From NCBI GenBank assembly GCA_034440635.1, contig JAOTON010001353.1:379140-443139 (forward strand): a stretch of DNA of 64,000 nt. The letters are read 5' to 3'. The position numbers were made by a program, and so were the translations under genes. Source of the stretch: Lepas anatifera (lineage: Eukaryota; Arthropoda; Thecostraca; Lepadidae). Each line of letters starts with the position of its first letter. The first letter of the stretch is position 1. Below are positions 33,171-45,945 of this stretch, piece by piece. The notes beneath the pieces were generated by a model, which was not told the origin of the DNA, did not search any database, and saw nothing but the letters and a program-made list of their open reading frames with translations.

Positions 33171-36100
33171 AAATCATTTTATGCTGGCACAAACCTCACA
33201 ATTGAGTTCCAATAATGTTTATGAATAGAGGAGAGAGCAGTGACAAGTTTTCAGCTAAAACTTTTCAGAATATCATGGCAGAATGGCGGTGAATGAACCA
33301 AAAATCCTCCATATTGTCCCTGAATTGATACATGTGATCATTTCCTTTTAAGTTAGTCAGTAAACAGCTTGGAATATAGTCAAAAGATTGTTCTGCTTGG
33401 GTCAGCCCGATCTGCAAAGTAGGTAAGCCAACAGGCCAACAAGGTCCATCGGCCTATCTTGATAAAGAACCACTAGTTTTCCACAGGTTCGCACCAAACA
33501 TGGTATAAAAAGGTTGCACCCAATCTCCACCAAAAAGTAAATCTGACACAAAAAACAACTCGAGTCCATCCACATTACCATCACCATGCGGGCTTGAACA
33601 CCGTGGAACTTTGGGACAGGGACCCTCGGTCAAAGTGACGTCACGGCCGAATTGCTTGCGAGTTTGTTTTGCAGAACAACGACTCCGTAATAATTTTGAT
33701 AGTAGCTTTTCCTGCGGCAGGTATGGCGCTCTTATTTCACACCCACGACTCAACGGCAACAGATCCTCTGCAGATCAATGTAAATAGCATAGGAGTTAGG
33801 TGCAAAGCAAGTTGTTATTGTTATTCATCAAACATTCTGTTGTGTAGTATGGTATTGAGAACTTACCTACTGAGCTGTAGTATTCGTTGAGGTTAGTTTT
33901 CTCGCAATGTAGAAGGTTTCAACAGAACAAAATTGGTTTGTGTATGACTGAAACAAGCAGAGATTTTAAACCAATTTTAAGCTTCAGGGGTGGGAGTTGT
34001 TTTGATGCTGGTTTTACTGAATTACTGCAATATCTCTACATGAATCAGGCCAAAATTGGTGGTGTATGGCAAAAGTAACTCTACACTTACTTTTCTGTCT
34101 TCTAGTGCTTTTATTTGATCCTGGCTGATTCACATTGGAACCATAAAAATGCATTGAGCATAGGTCATCAAAGACATTCAACCCCAAATGTGTAGAATAT
34201 GAGGCCTGTTCTAGATAAGGAAACAATCTGTATATACAAATTACTGATAGAATTACAGTTCCTACAAGACGTTCATTGGCAACATGACCATGCGAGCTTG
34301 CAGTGGACAATGCATACCGTCATTCAGGTACCATTTTGCTTGATGTTATTATCTCTTTGCTGATGGTGCACCAGGGGAGGAAAAATGTCAAGACTGTCGC
34401 CAACCAGAATTCATATGACCAAAACTGTCGCACCAGGGATAAGTTGCATGCTGGTACAACACAACATACAAAGCTTGGAAAATCGGTCGTGGATCTGTCT
34501 AAAACTCCCGTTAAGCCAAGTTCCTTAGCATGTTATAGTCACTAAGACTGATATTCTGTTATATTTGTTACATATATGGTTCACTGACATTTGGAAATGT
34601 ACCGCTACTATCAGGGGTCATACGCGCGCGTGACGGGCGAACGCGAGCGCCGACGGGAACGATTTATGCTAAGTGCGGCGGGCGACGAACGGTGACGGAG
34701 GTCGGGGTGGAACAGAGCGAGCCACGGACGGCTCGCTCGACGCAGAGACGATGTGTCCCGAGGTGAGGTTACACGCAGGGTGAGGGCTCTTTATTCCGAG
34801 GCATGTTGGCTGGTTTGGATGGGCACACATATGGTAAAGCACACATACGAGCACCGTTCTTTCTGCGTCAGGTGAGAAAAACTGACAAGAGACAAGCTAA
34901 GGGTATGCTTATAACGGTAACAACGGAGGGCTGCTGCAAAGCTTAAGTCAAGATTAGGATTCAGAAGCTAGAGTAGCAGGACTAGCTATGCAATAAAGTA
35001 CACAGCACATCCAATGCAGGTCTCATAGGAGCCGCTACGAATCCTTCGTCAGACCGAGATCATAGGTGGCGCTGTCAAAATTTCAATATGGCTTCGATAC
35101 CAGCCAGTTACGTCTGTTCACCACCGCCGAAAATGATCAAATACACATTCAGACAATTGCTATACAAACGGCCTCTGAAGTGGAGATTCTGCAAAAGTTT
35201 TAGTAGGTCGGGTACAGATTCATATTCTAGGATACGAAAATAGAACACCTAAGCTGCTAACAGGAGCGTCGGAACTATGTTCAAAGTTGGGGGGGGGCAG
35301 CGGGAATTTTCAAGTCATTTCTTTCCAGTCAACGCCATAGGGTTAATGGTTAAGAATCATGAAAGTTGAGGGGCAGCTGCCCCCTGCCCACCCCCTGCTC
35401 CTACGTCCCTGGCTGCTAATTGTTCAAAAAACCTCATTGTGCAAAGGGATACATTTGAGTTACATGCTGGTTTAGAGTGGCACACAAGATACACAGGTAC
35501 AACAGCTGTGATGGGAGGGAGAACTGCAAAAGCAGAAAGTGAGAGCTTATACACGAAAGGCCCTGCTACTTGCAGCAAATTTACCAGAACAATGTCGAGG
35601 TAAGAATTCGAAATAGCTCGATGTTCGGCAAGTATAAGCATGTATCAAACACATGTAGGAAATGTGTATCAAACACATTATTAAGGAGCAGCTTTGTGAG
35701 TTTGAAACAAATATTCAAAGGAAATTCAACCACTGGTTTCATACTTCAAGTGAAGCTTCTCAAAATTTTACAACTTACAGCTAAACCACTACAGCAGCAG
35801 CCCATTTTATTTCCTAGGGGCCTGTTGAGTTTCTTTTTCTAAAAGAAGATGACACCTTGAAACTATTCAAAATTATAGTGCTTCCAGGGACAATCTATGC
35901 TAAAAATAATGGATTTGGCCCATATCTGCAAAAAAATGATATGACTGATATTTCAATAAAAATAATTGTTGGGGTTTAACTATGCATCAACTGCCAGGGT
36001 TATATGGCATTGATACAACTAATATTTTGTTATATTTTGCTTGAGTTAATTTTCCTGTTAGTAAAGAAAAATATCCAAATTATTGTGATATCAAATTGGC

Positions 36101-36552
36101 CCATGAGCTGGCAATGCTATTTCCCTATTTGATTTGTGCCAATAATGAATATGAATACAAGCAAATGTGTTTAGCTAAAAGAGGTTACCATTAGGAACCA
36201 AAGCAACATATATCATTTCTTCTCTTTTGTTTAAAACATTTAAACATATTTTGAGCTTAAACACAGTCAATAAGCAAGTTATATATACTCATGTACAATC
36301 AACAGTACCAATAGTATGTTTCACATGTGGGTTTTAAAGATGACCAAAAAAGAAAACTTTGTTCCCTCAGCATGTGTAGCAGGGTTGAGCGTAACATAGG
36401 TAACTTGCCTAAGATTGTGTCATAAAGTGTAAACACGACCAAGGAGGACAGGGTCCACAGGAAAAAATGTCTTCATTTTTCTGCAGACAGTAAAACCTTG
36501 AGCAGATGAAATGGTGATCGTCTTGGCATTTTGTATCACACAACTTTCTCCC
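33171..36552. other. Mostly unique AT-rich sequence
   Basis: No gene is recognised. A GC-rich stretch with CGCGCGTGACGGGCGAACG and a CGAGC-type inverted repeat lies at 34620-34760. A hAT-type terminus (CAGGGACGTAGGAGCAGG, minus strand) starts at 35411. Open frames are short and overlap on both strands. Confidence 0.45.
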
Positions 36553-36659
36553 ATTGTGCTAAGTATGGCATTTTATATGAGATCTTGTTGTTGAGAGTGC
36601 CCTTGAAGACAGGAGCGAGTGGTGCAAATTTTACCAACCTAGTGCGAATTTGTGAGACT
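36553..36659 (+). repeat. Dispersed repeat R2, copy 1
   Basis: This ~105-bp stretch (around GAGTGCCCTTGAAGACAGGA and GTGCAAATTTTACCAACCT) is a diverged inverse match of 44934-45040. The two copies share about three quarters of positions by eye. It may be part of a larger old element; I cannot assign it. Confidence 0.6.
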
Positions 36660-36901
36660 GGTGCAAGGAAGGTGACACAGAAAACCAAACAAACAATCGC
36701 TATATGCAGGGGTGGAAAAACCCGCCAATTCGCCAAGCAGGGATTGCGACAGAACTTGGCTAGTGCAAATATTCTGTGCGACAGATAACGTCTACCAAAT
36801 AGGAACTCCAGCAGCCGCCGAGAAAACAAAAAAACTAGTTTTTTTTCCTGGGAGTTCCCAGGAAGCCGGGTCCTTACGCCGCTAAAAACCTCGATACACA
36901 G

Positions 36902-36970
36902 CAGTGACGGATCCAAGGGGGGGCCCAGGGGGCCCGGCCCCCCCTTAGCTCGAAGCGCCCCAGTAAAGCT
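36902..36970 (+). mobile_element. hAT-like terminus
   Basis: CAGTGACGGATCCAAGGGGG followed by GGGCCC-rich sequence is the common form of invertebrate hAT-type MITE ends. No partner end was found. Confidence 0.4.
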
Positions 36971-36973
36971 CAG

Positions 36974-37006
36974 CTCATATCGGGCGCCGAAGGCGCCCGA
37001 TATGAG
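36974..37006. repeat. 15-bp-arm perfect hairpin
   Basis: CTCATATCGGGCGCC, a GAA loop, then the exact reverse complement. It lies just left of the GGCGCC satellite. Confidence 0.9.
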
Positions 37007-37079
37007 CGGCGCGCCTGTACCCATTTCGTGCGCCAAGGTGGTAGATACCACTTATTCCACTTGAATGAACACATACTCC

Positions 37080-40000
37080 TTAAAACCATGGCAAAGCGCC
37101 CCTGCTCAAACACTAGACGCCTTTACTGGTCTTTTGCGCCCCAGCAAAATGTTGAAGATGAAATTTAGAAAGCTAACAAAAGCGCCCCGGCAAAGAAAAG
37201 GCGCCACTAGATAGCAAGATTGCGCCATGGGGAACTAATGTACCCCTGAGTAGCCTAGGCGCCCCCTGGATGAAGCGCCCCTGGGTAGCCTAGGCGCCCC
37301 CTGGATGAAGCGCCCTACGGATACCATATGCGCCCTTGGCTAGGAAAGGCGCCCCTGGGCAGCAAAGGCAAATCTTGGTAACATAGGTGAACTGGACAGC
37401 ATAAGCGCTCTTTAGATAGAAATAGGCGCATTAGGAAAATAAAATGCTCACCTTCGGTAGAAAAAGGCGCCCTTTGATAGCCTAGGCGCCCACTGAAAAA
37501 AGCACCCTACGGATGTCATTTGTCATATGCACCCTTGGATAGCAAAGACGCCCCTGGACAGCAAAGGCGCCCCTGGGTAGCAAAGGCGCCCCTAGGAAGG
37601 CACCCCTTCGATAGAAACCCGCCTTTGGATAGTCTAGGCGCCCCCTGGATGAAGCGAACTACGGATATCATATGCGCCCTTGGCTAGGAAAGGCGCCCCT
37701 GGGCAGCAAAGGCAAATCTTGGTAACATAGGTACCCCGGACAGCATAAGCGCCCCTTAGATAGAAGTAGGCGCTTTAGGAAAATAAAATGCTCACTTTGG
37801 GTAGAAAAAGGCGCCCTTTGATAGCCTAGGCGCCCACTGGAAAAAGCGCCCTAAGGATGTCATATGCACCCTTGGATAGCAAAGACGCCCCTGAACAGCA
37901 AAGACAACACTGGATAACACAAGTGCTGTGGACAGCAAAGGCGCCCCTAGGACGGCAGCCCTTCGATAAAAAAACCGCCTTTGTGTAGCCTAGGCGCCCC
38001 CTGGATGAAGCGCCCTACGGATATCATATGCGCCCTTGGCTAGGAAAGGCGCCCCTGGGCTGCAAAGGCAAATCTTGGTAACATAGGTGCCCTGGCTAGC
38101 ATAAGCACCCCTTAGATAGAAATGGGCGCTTTAGGAAAATAAAATGCTCACCTTGGGTAGAAAAGGCGCCCTTTGATAGCCTAGGCGCCCACTGGAAAAA
38201 GCGCCTACGGATGTCATATGCACCCTTGGATAGCAAAGGCGCCCCTGGACAGCAAAGACAACCCTAAGTGCTGTGGACAGCAAAGGCGCCCCTGGGTAGC
38301 AAAGGCGCCCCTAGGAAGGCACCCCTTCGATAGAAAAACCGCCTTTAGATAGCCTAGGCGCCCCCTGGATGAAGCGCCGTACGGATACTATATGCGCCCT
38401 TGGCTAGGAAAGGCGCCCCTGGGCAGTAAAGGCAAATATTGGTAACATAGGTGCCCTGGGCAGCATAAGCGCCCCTTAGATAGAAATGGGCGCTTTAGGA
38501 AAATAAAATGCTCACCTTGGGTAGAAAAGGCGCCCTTTGATAGCCTAGGCGCCCACTGGAAAAAGCGCCCTACGGATGTCATGTGCACCCTTGGATAGCA
38601 AAGGCGCCCCTGGACAGCAAATACAACCCTGGATAACACAAGTGCCGTGGACAGCAAAGGCGCCCCTGGGTAGCAAAGGCGCTCCTAGGAAGGCACCCCT
38701 TCGATAGAAAAGCCGCCTTTGGATAGCCTAGACGCCCCCTGGATAAACTAGGAGCCCGAGAAGGAAAACGAGCGCCCCACTGGGAAGTACAGGCGCCCTC
38801 TGTATAACATAGATGTCCCTTATCCACCTTCAGCTGCCCTGCATTGGAGCAGCGCCCCCAAGAGCAAAGGCGCCCCTGGACAAAAAGCCGCCTCCTTGTA
38901 TCAAAGGCGCTCCTAGATAACATATGCGCCCCTTAGATAGGAATAGGCGCACCAGGAAAGCAAAATGCGCCCCTTGGTTAAGAAAGGTGCCCTTGGATAG
39001 CAAAGGCGTCCCTGGACAGCAAAGGCAAATCTGGGAAACATAGGTGCCCTGGACAGAATAGGAGCCCCTTAGATAGAAATAGGCACTTCAGGAAAATAAA
39101 TGCAACCCTTGGATAGAAAAAGTGCCCTTTGATAGTCCAGCCGCCCACTGGATAAAGCGCCGACGGATATCATATGCACTTTTAGATAGCAAAGGCGCCA
39201 CTGGACAGCAAAGACAACCCTGGATAACACAAGTGCTTTGGACAGCAAAGGCGCCCCTGGATAGCAAAGGCGCCCCTAGGAAGGCACCCCTTCGAAAGCA
39301 AAGGGGCCTTTGGATAGCCTATGCGCTCCCTAGATAAACTAGGCGCCTGAGAAGGAAAATGAGCGCCCCATTGGAAAGTACAGGCTCCCCCTGTATAACA
39401 TAGATGTCCCTTATCCATCTTCAGCTACCCTGGATTGGAGTAGCGCCCCTCAAGAGCAAAGGCGCCGCTGGACAAAAAGGCGTCTCTGTATATCAAGGGC
39501 ACTCCTGGATAATATATGCACTCCTTACATAGAAATAGGCACTTCAGGGAAGTGAAAGGCGGCCTTTGGTTAGGACGGCGCCCTTGGACAGCCTAGGCGC
39601 CCTCTGCATAAAGCGCCCTACAGATATCATATGCGCCCTTGGATATCAAAGGCGCCCCTGGACAGCAAAGTTAACCCTTCTTGAAATAGATGATCTGGAC
39701 AGCATAGGCGGCCATGGATAAACTAGGCGCCTGAGAAAGAAAACAAGCGTCTCACCTGGGAGTACAGGCGCCCCCAGGATATCATAGGTGTCCCTTTCCA
39801 TCTTCAGCTGCCCTACTGTCTATGGTTTGGCACACCTGTCTGACAGTCGCGCGCTCTGTTACAGGGCTCGAGCGCTCAATTTGAGCATGGATTGCCTTTA
39901 ACCACATTTCATTAACCTATAACTGAAGGCTTAGTGCTCCATCGCTGCAACCGGGTGCCTTTTTCAGTATGTGCGCCCCGTTTCCGAGAACGCTGCCCTC

Positions 40001-40230
40001 ACCAACCAGCAGTCCTCCCCGCTCAGCAGATGAGCGCCTCTTTCTGATAACTAGGCACTTTTTCAGTGTTCGAGCGCCTTATTTCAGAATTCTTATTCTC
40101 CATCTATTTTGGGCTCCTCCTGGATTGCAGAGGCGCCCCCTCAAGTGCAAAGGCGCACCTAGATAGAAAAGTGCGCCCCATGTTTGCAAAGGCGCTCCAA
40201 GATAGCATATGTTCCCCTTAGATGGATGGG
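37080..40230. repeat. GGCGCC satellite with ~355-bp higher-order repeat
   Basis: Units of ~18-20 bp, typically GGCGCCCCTGGATAGCAAA. A longer unit starting CTGGATGAAGCGCC recurs at about 37303, 37648, 38003 and 38368 (spacings 345, 355 and 365 bp), each time followed by the same ordered variants (TACGGAT, ATGCGCCCTTGGCTAGG, GGCAAATCTTGG). The order decays after ~38700, and isolated units persist to about 40230. Frames across it are repeat artefacts. Confidence 0.88.
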
Positions 40231-40266
40231 GCGGGGCAAACTGATCGGCAAAAAAACGGATCACAC

Positions 40267-40383
40267 GGGGCCGGGTGGCCAAGTGGCTTTGTTGCCAGTC
40301 TTGTGATCGGATAGCATGGATTAACGTGGGTTCAATCCCTACGGTGGGAAACCGTGTCCGATCTGACCCGGTGGAGATGATCC
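40267..40383 (+). mobile_element. tRNA-like SINE head or tRNA pseudogene
   Basis: It has an A-box-like TGGCCAAGTGG (40276-40286) and a B-box GGTTCAATCCC (40329-40339), about 43 bp apart, as in tRNA-derived Pol III promoters. I could not fold it into a clean cloverleaf with paired acceptor ends. It ends at the TTAA of the T1 at 40384. Confidence 0.55.
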
Positions 40384-41416
40384 TTAACCCGCGCCCCACC
40401 GGGGGTCCGGCGCCACCTTCGCCCCACCGGGGGCCATCGATAGCCCCCCTCTAACGCCGAAAATATGGGTGTTAGCGCAAATCTGCAAAGTGGAATAGAA
40501 AGCTCGCGTGAATTCAGTAAGAAATTACTTCGCATGTTTTAGTGCTCAGGTCAATGGTTTGACCTCCAGAGGTCAAATTAGGTCAAGATCGGCTATTTTC
40601 ACTCAAATATGCAATGATTAAGCAAACTGGGCATAACTCTTACGTCATTAGAGCTATTGAGGCCTGGTAAAGTACATTTGATAGCAAATTGCCAGTACTT
40701 TTTTCGCTTTGTGGAACGTAAAGACCTCCCGCCAGTGGTTTGACCACCAGAGGTCACCTCATGACCTAATATGACCTGAGGTCACGAAAGGTCAAAAAGT
40801 GACCTTGTCGTATATCAAATGAAAGCCAGCGACAAGACAAACACGATGGTGTTTGTTTCACCGCTCTAGCTCAATTAGGTCAAAAGTTATTGTCAAAATA
40901 CTGTTTTTGACCACTGGTGACCTTGGATGACCTTGGAAAAGTCAAAGGGCAAATATGACCCCTGGGATCCGTGAAAGGGTGTCCAAAAACGTTGTTCTGA
41001 GCAGTCTGAGTATTTGCAATCATTTTTGTGGCTTTTATATCATGAAATAGCTTTTCCCCATGCTTTTCCAATGGGAGAGGTCGCCTCGTGACCTGACCTC
41101 AGGGCACGAAATCGAAAAATCCCGGATATACACCTTGTAGACCCTGGAGGGGTCATGAAGTGTAGGAAGTTTCAAATCGATCGACTTTGAAATGTAGCTC
41201 TTACAGAGCTCTAAAGGTGAAGTGAGGTGACCTTGGTTGACCTCGTCTGGTGACCTGACCTTGGGTGACCCGGGGTAAAAAATTTCAGGGATGATGGGAA
41301 AATGATGCAGTGAGAGATAGAGCCCTCAACAGCGGTGCTGCGCCTCGTCGTTTTTCTGCTATTCCGGAAAAACCTTAGGGGGGCCATCGATGGCCCCCCG
41401 GTGGGGCGAGGGTTAA
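40384..41416 (+). mobile_element. T1 element (copy 12)
   Basis: A complete T1 with TTAA at 40384-40387 and 41413-41416. Inserted at the 3' side of the tRNA-like sequence. Confidence 0.95.
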
Positions 41417-44400
41417 ACACCCACGCCAATACTCCCTGTAATTGGGCAAGTGTGCTTGTTAGGAGTGGCCCTAAATAAATAAATAAAAAAGCCGATGAAA
41501 AAATGTCACACAGCCTAAATGGAAGCTGACTGCTTCTAAAATGTCCTGCTGCTGGCCGGGGGGGGACAAAAACACTATTTTCGACTTTATAGGGCTGGCC
41601 TCTTCCCTCCCCCTGGATCTGCCGATGGATTGGTTCCAGCCATAAAAGACCATTCAGTCAGGGGTCTAAAAAGTGAGCCTGTGGTCGCCGACTAAAATCC
41701 AGGCTTCTTAGATGGTTGCCGAACCTAATACTACATGTATTACAAAATCGGTCTTAGAAGTGGTATAAATATGGCTATAGGGAAGCACTGGCGAATGCAA
41801 GGGGGAAGGTCCCGATAAAATATAGATATAAAAACCTATAAAATATAGATCGGGTTTCTCCATATCGATGACCTAAGCCAGAATCAAGTCATTACCTAAA
41901 TGATTTCATGAGATCATAATTCAGTATTAAAGTTAAAGTTATGATCTGAAAGCAACAAAATTATACATGCTGGCCCTTAACCCTAGCCCCGGTGACCAGC
42001 ATGAATCACCTATGAACCCCCCCTCTGGTGGGAGGGGGTTAAAAATGACACCCTCAATCTCGGAAACAAAGAAAGATAGAAGCGGAAAAAGCGATCGAAA
42101 GGTCGTCGGAAATGCAATCGGCGTTACTCCCGGAATTTTTGCGGAAGTTCAATACTGTGGTCACCAGAGAGGAATAATTCATATACGTCAAAATGTATCA
42201 AATGCAGTGCTCTATAAAACCTTGCTTATCTCCGTACGCAAAATAGCTGGAACCACTTTCTCAACGCTATTCGACAGAGCTGGACCAGCTTTTTCACTAA
42301 GGCAACATCCATTTTCATATCGGTTCAAAGGCTAGGGCGCAACAGGACACTGGATATTGGGGATGTTATCACGTAGCTTCAAGTTATAATAGGAAGAACG
42401 CTCGCATTGGGCGTGATATGTCGGACCTAAAAGCCAATATTGGATAGTGATCAGTCATTTATACGCACTACGCAGTCATGAATACGTATCGATAGTGCCC
42501 ACTAATCTTAGGCTAAGTCTGTTTGGAGGTCAATCGAGGTCAAAGATGATACACTGCCCGTACACAGGGGCAATTAAATGGGCGCCAAAAGCGGTGGGAC
42601 GGGGTACCTACGCATCCTCCTGTTGGCCAACCAGGGGGAGGTCTCCCCAAAATTTTCGGTTCATCGTCATTAATGCTGTCAGGTACCAAATATGCTCACA
42701 ATTCCCCTGCCCCGGTCAGCACCAGCCCGGGTCCGTTCCCCTGTAAAAATTCCGTGGCAGCGCCCCTGGGCATTAACATTTTCGCCCATCACTTCTATAC
42801 CAAGCAAGATACAACCATGATTGATGCACCATTGTTGTTCTCTCATCAATAATGGTTTTATTTTGTGTCCATCCATGTGAAAAACTGTTAGGCCTTATCT
42901 TAGAGACAAATAAAAGGGTTTGCAGCACCTTAAAAAAGAGCCTCAGAAACAGTTCCGATGTTCCATTTAACTAGAGAAAAATGTTTTCATGTACATACAT
43001 GCGTCGTGAAATACTTGTGATTCTTCACCTTGAGGTGCCACAAATCAGATAAATTCCTGTAACATTTCAAATAAATAATTCTAACATTATTCATTGGCAA
43101 CATTTCCTCAGAAGTGCAGTGGAAAATATCAACCATTGCTAAGATGAGGCCCAATTTTCGCTTCATTGTTGAACATGGTTCTACTCAAAGCAATAGCAAT
43201 GCTGTCTCTTGGGAATAGCCTTGTTTTCTTTGCATGACATCATTCCCATGATAACTATTTCTAAAGCTCTTAATTGATGCATTTTAGCATTAATAATCAG
43301 GACTGAAAAAGTTTCCAGAAGAGTTGCTGATGCTCCATTTGGACCAGGATTGGGTACTGAGAAGAACAGTTTGCATTTCAGCAACCTGTTCTTTTGTGGT
43401 GGACACAATCTCTCTGTGATATTTCTGCTGTACCTCTGTGGCAGTGCTTTAATATTTCATCCATACTAGAGAAAACAAAACGATTCAACTTTCTTGTGAC
43501 AAAAATACAAGATATTATTAGAAACTTGGATGCATATAATCAGTCAGTTAAAAAACATACACACACACCCTGATCACCCAGTGTGCATCCATCTGTGCAA
43601 AAGACACAGCTTATTCTATGTTTGGCAGACTTGGATTGGACCATTGTCCTTGCAGTGGAGTCTTCTGGCAAATTGGAAATGGTTTATCACATCTTTGTGC
43701 TGTGCAGGAATGCACATTTATATCCCTTATGGGGTACCAATGCACAGAGATGGATCTAGGATTTTAGTAAGGGGCAGCCCTCTGAGATTGCATGCTGTCA
43801 ATCAAAAGGGCACACTTCACCCAAAAGGGTGGCTATCATCATCAATCAGTGGGAGAAAACTGTGGTTGGTGTGACCTAAAAATGGTAACAGTGCCATAAA
43901 TGGGAATGCTTGACCCATAGATGGGAACACCCATTCTCAATTATGGGAATGCATGAGACCATTTTCCAGAACAATATGTTAGGCCATGAAACAAACTTTT
44001 GTTCTTTCTTCCTGGCTTATTTCTGTTCCTAAAATTTTAGAGGGCATTTAACTTTGAATCAGAAACAGGAAATCATACTTTATACCCTGCTTCAAATATT
44101 GAAGCTCAACATGTTTATTATGATCATTCACATGTCTTGGTGCATCTGTGTAAATAAAACACAAAGTCATATATAAAATCAATTAATAGATACCTAGTGA
44201 AACAATAAAAAAGTTTTTTAATATTTGATTTATATTGCCACTTGAGATAATAATATATACAGACCAAGACATATGGCCATACAGAACATGATGTGAGCCA
44301 ACCTAGCACAACAAAACCTGTTTTCAGCACCTTTAATGTCATTTTTCACAACTTCTAAACTTCAAAGCTCCATCTGTAGCCCCATCATTTGTATTCTAGT

Positions 44401-44933
44401 GGTGGGGACAGTAGCAAGGTATATTCTGCCTCACAGACCTGGTTTAATCAGTTTTGGGGTACCAATTTCCTCAGGCCGCCCTTAATCCTTTCAAACTTAA
44501 GAGGTCCTGAACTCAAGTTCAGGGATCCCTTGGACCTGTCACTGCTGTGGCACCCCAAATGAAAGCTTAAGTTATTTTCTGTGCCTACTGAGAGCATCCT
44601 TAAGTTTTCCTATTTCTCATTTCAGGGACTTTAAAATTTATAAATAACAGGCCTACTTGGTCACCCAGTTATATGTCCAGCTATAATGCCCAGTCTGCAA
44701 AGTATGGCAGCATGCCAGACGAGTGGCACCAGCCATCTAAAATTCTCGCACCACCAGCCTCCAAAAATTTGCACCAACCTGGCACATACCAGGAAAAAAA
44801 TGCACCCATTCCTACCCCTACAATGCAATGCTACCTCAATCATTAGACAGTTAGTTAAGGAATTTTATAAGGCCCCCTCCTGTGTCTTAATAGTCATTCA
44901 GCCATTATTTGTTTAGTTTAAGTGTCACTAACC
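41417..44933. other. Mostly unique sequence
   Basis: No gene is recognised. An A/T simple repeat (AAATAAATAAATAAAA) lies at 41475-41490. TTAACCCTAGCCCCGGTGACC at 41977 begins like a T1 end and is followed by CCCCCCCTCTGGTGGGAGGGGG, so a decayed TTAA element may start here, but no second end was found. hAT-type ends are seen at 42768 (minus) and 43745 (plus, CAGAGATGGATCTAGGATTTT). Confidence 0.45.
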
Positions 44934-45040
44934 TCGAAAGTTCGCACCAGGTTGATAAAAATTGCACCAGTCGGTCCTGTCTCCAAGGGCACTCGCACCG
45001 ACGAGATCTCGTCGAAAATGCCGTACTTTGCATTGGTATA
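44934..45040 (-). repeat. Dispersed repeat R2, copy 2
   Basis: Inverse, diverged match of 36553-36659. It contains GAGATCTCGTCG, GGGCACTCGCACC and TTGCACCAG, corresponding to the other copy. It ends about 55 bp left of a T2 insertion. Confidence 0.6.
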
Positions 45041-45095
45041 AGGCAAGAACATGGTGGTATCAAAAACAGTATACTTGTTATGGATAGTCTCATAA

Positions 45096-45945
45096 TTAAC
45101 ACGCGCATTGACGGGGGGGGCGGGTACCCGCCCCCTCGGGTTTTTCGGAGACAGCAGAAAAACGGCGGCGCGTAGCGCCGCCGTACTTGGTATACCTTTT
45201 CCCTCATCATTTTTACAACTTCTGTGAAAATTTTAAGGTTAGGTCATCTCAGGTCAGGTCACCAGTACAGGTCAAGTGACCCGACCTCAAAAAAAAGTTT
45301 AAGATAGCATAAGTCGGAGAAGGGTGAACTTATCCAATTGAAACTCACATCACATAATGGCCCCACCGAGTTCTCTAAAATATGTTCCGGTATTTTTGAT
45401 ACCGATGACCTAAGGTCAGGTACGAGGCATGACCTCTCCATTGGAAATACATGGGAAAAATGGTTTTTACGGAATAACTCAGTAACAGATGATGATAGAG
45501 CATTTATTTTAGCTGCATTAGACTTGCCTGGGCTTTGCGGTTCTAATGATATGCATGTTATATAATTTGACCCTGACCTGACCTCAGGTCAGGTCAAATC
45601 CTTGATTTGACCTAGCAAGGTCAAATTATATATCATTTGATTCGGCTTGCTAAGAGGATTCATATAGTTCAAGTCGTTTTGCTCTATCTTTACTTGTTCA
45701 GATTTCATGGCCGAAAAACTGAATTTACATGTTATCCCTATGACGGGCATGTTTTGACCTCTCGTGACCTTAAATGTGACCTGACAAAAAAATGGTTCAA
45801 ATGTTTTCGATGGAGAAGTGGATGGGCAGCCCAACGCCGTTTACCATTTTTCGCTACCTATCGTGGTTCTCGAGATCTTAGGGGGCGGGTACCCGCCCCC
45901 CGTCAATGCGAAGGTGGCTCAGACCCCCGTCAATGCGCGTGTTAA
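45096..45945 (-). mobile_element. T2 element
   Basis: A complete T2 with TTAA at 45096-45099 and 45942-45945, single end left and doubled end right. It is a good reference copy of uninterrupted T2. Confidence 0.95.

Noticed and set aside
36536..37051. 171-residue minus-strand frame
   Set aside because: It covers a dispersed repeat, a hAT-like end and a hairpin. No recognisable protein, and there is a competing plus-strand frame.
37080..40230. CRISPR-like regular repeats
   Set aside because: Units are contiguous without unique spacers, and the organism is eukaryotic; this is a satellite.
40267..40383. Functional tRNA gene
   Set aside because: A- and B-box-like motifs are present but I could not pair acceptor, anticodon and T arms into a valid cloverleaf, so SINE head or pseudogene is more likely.
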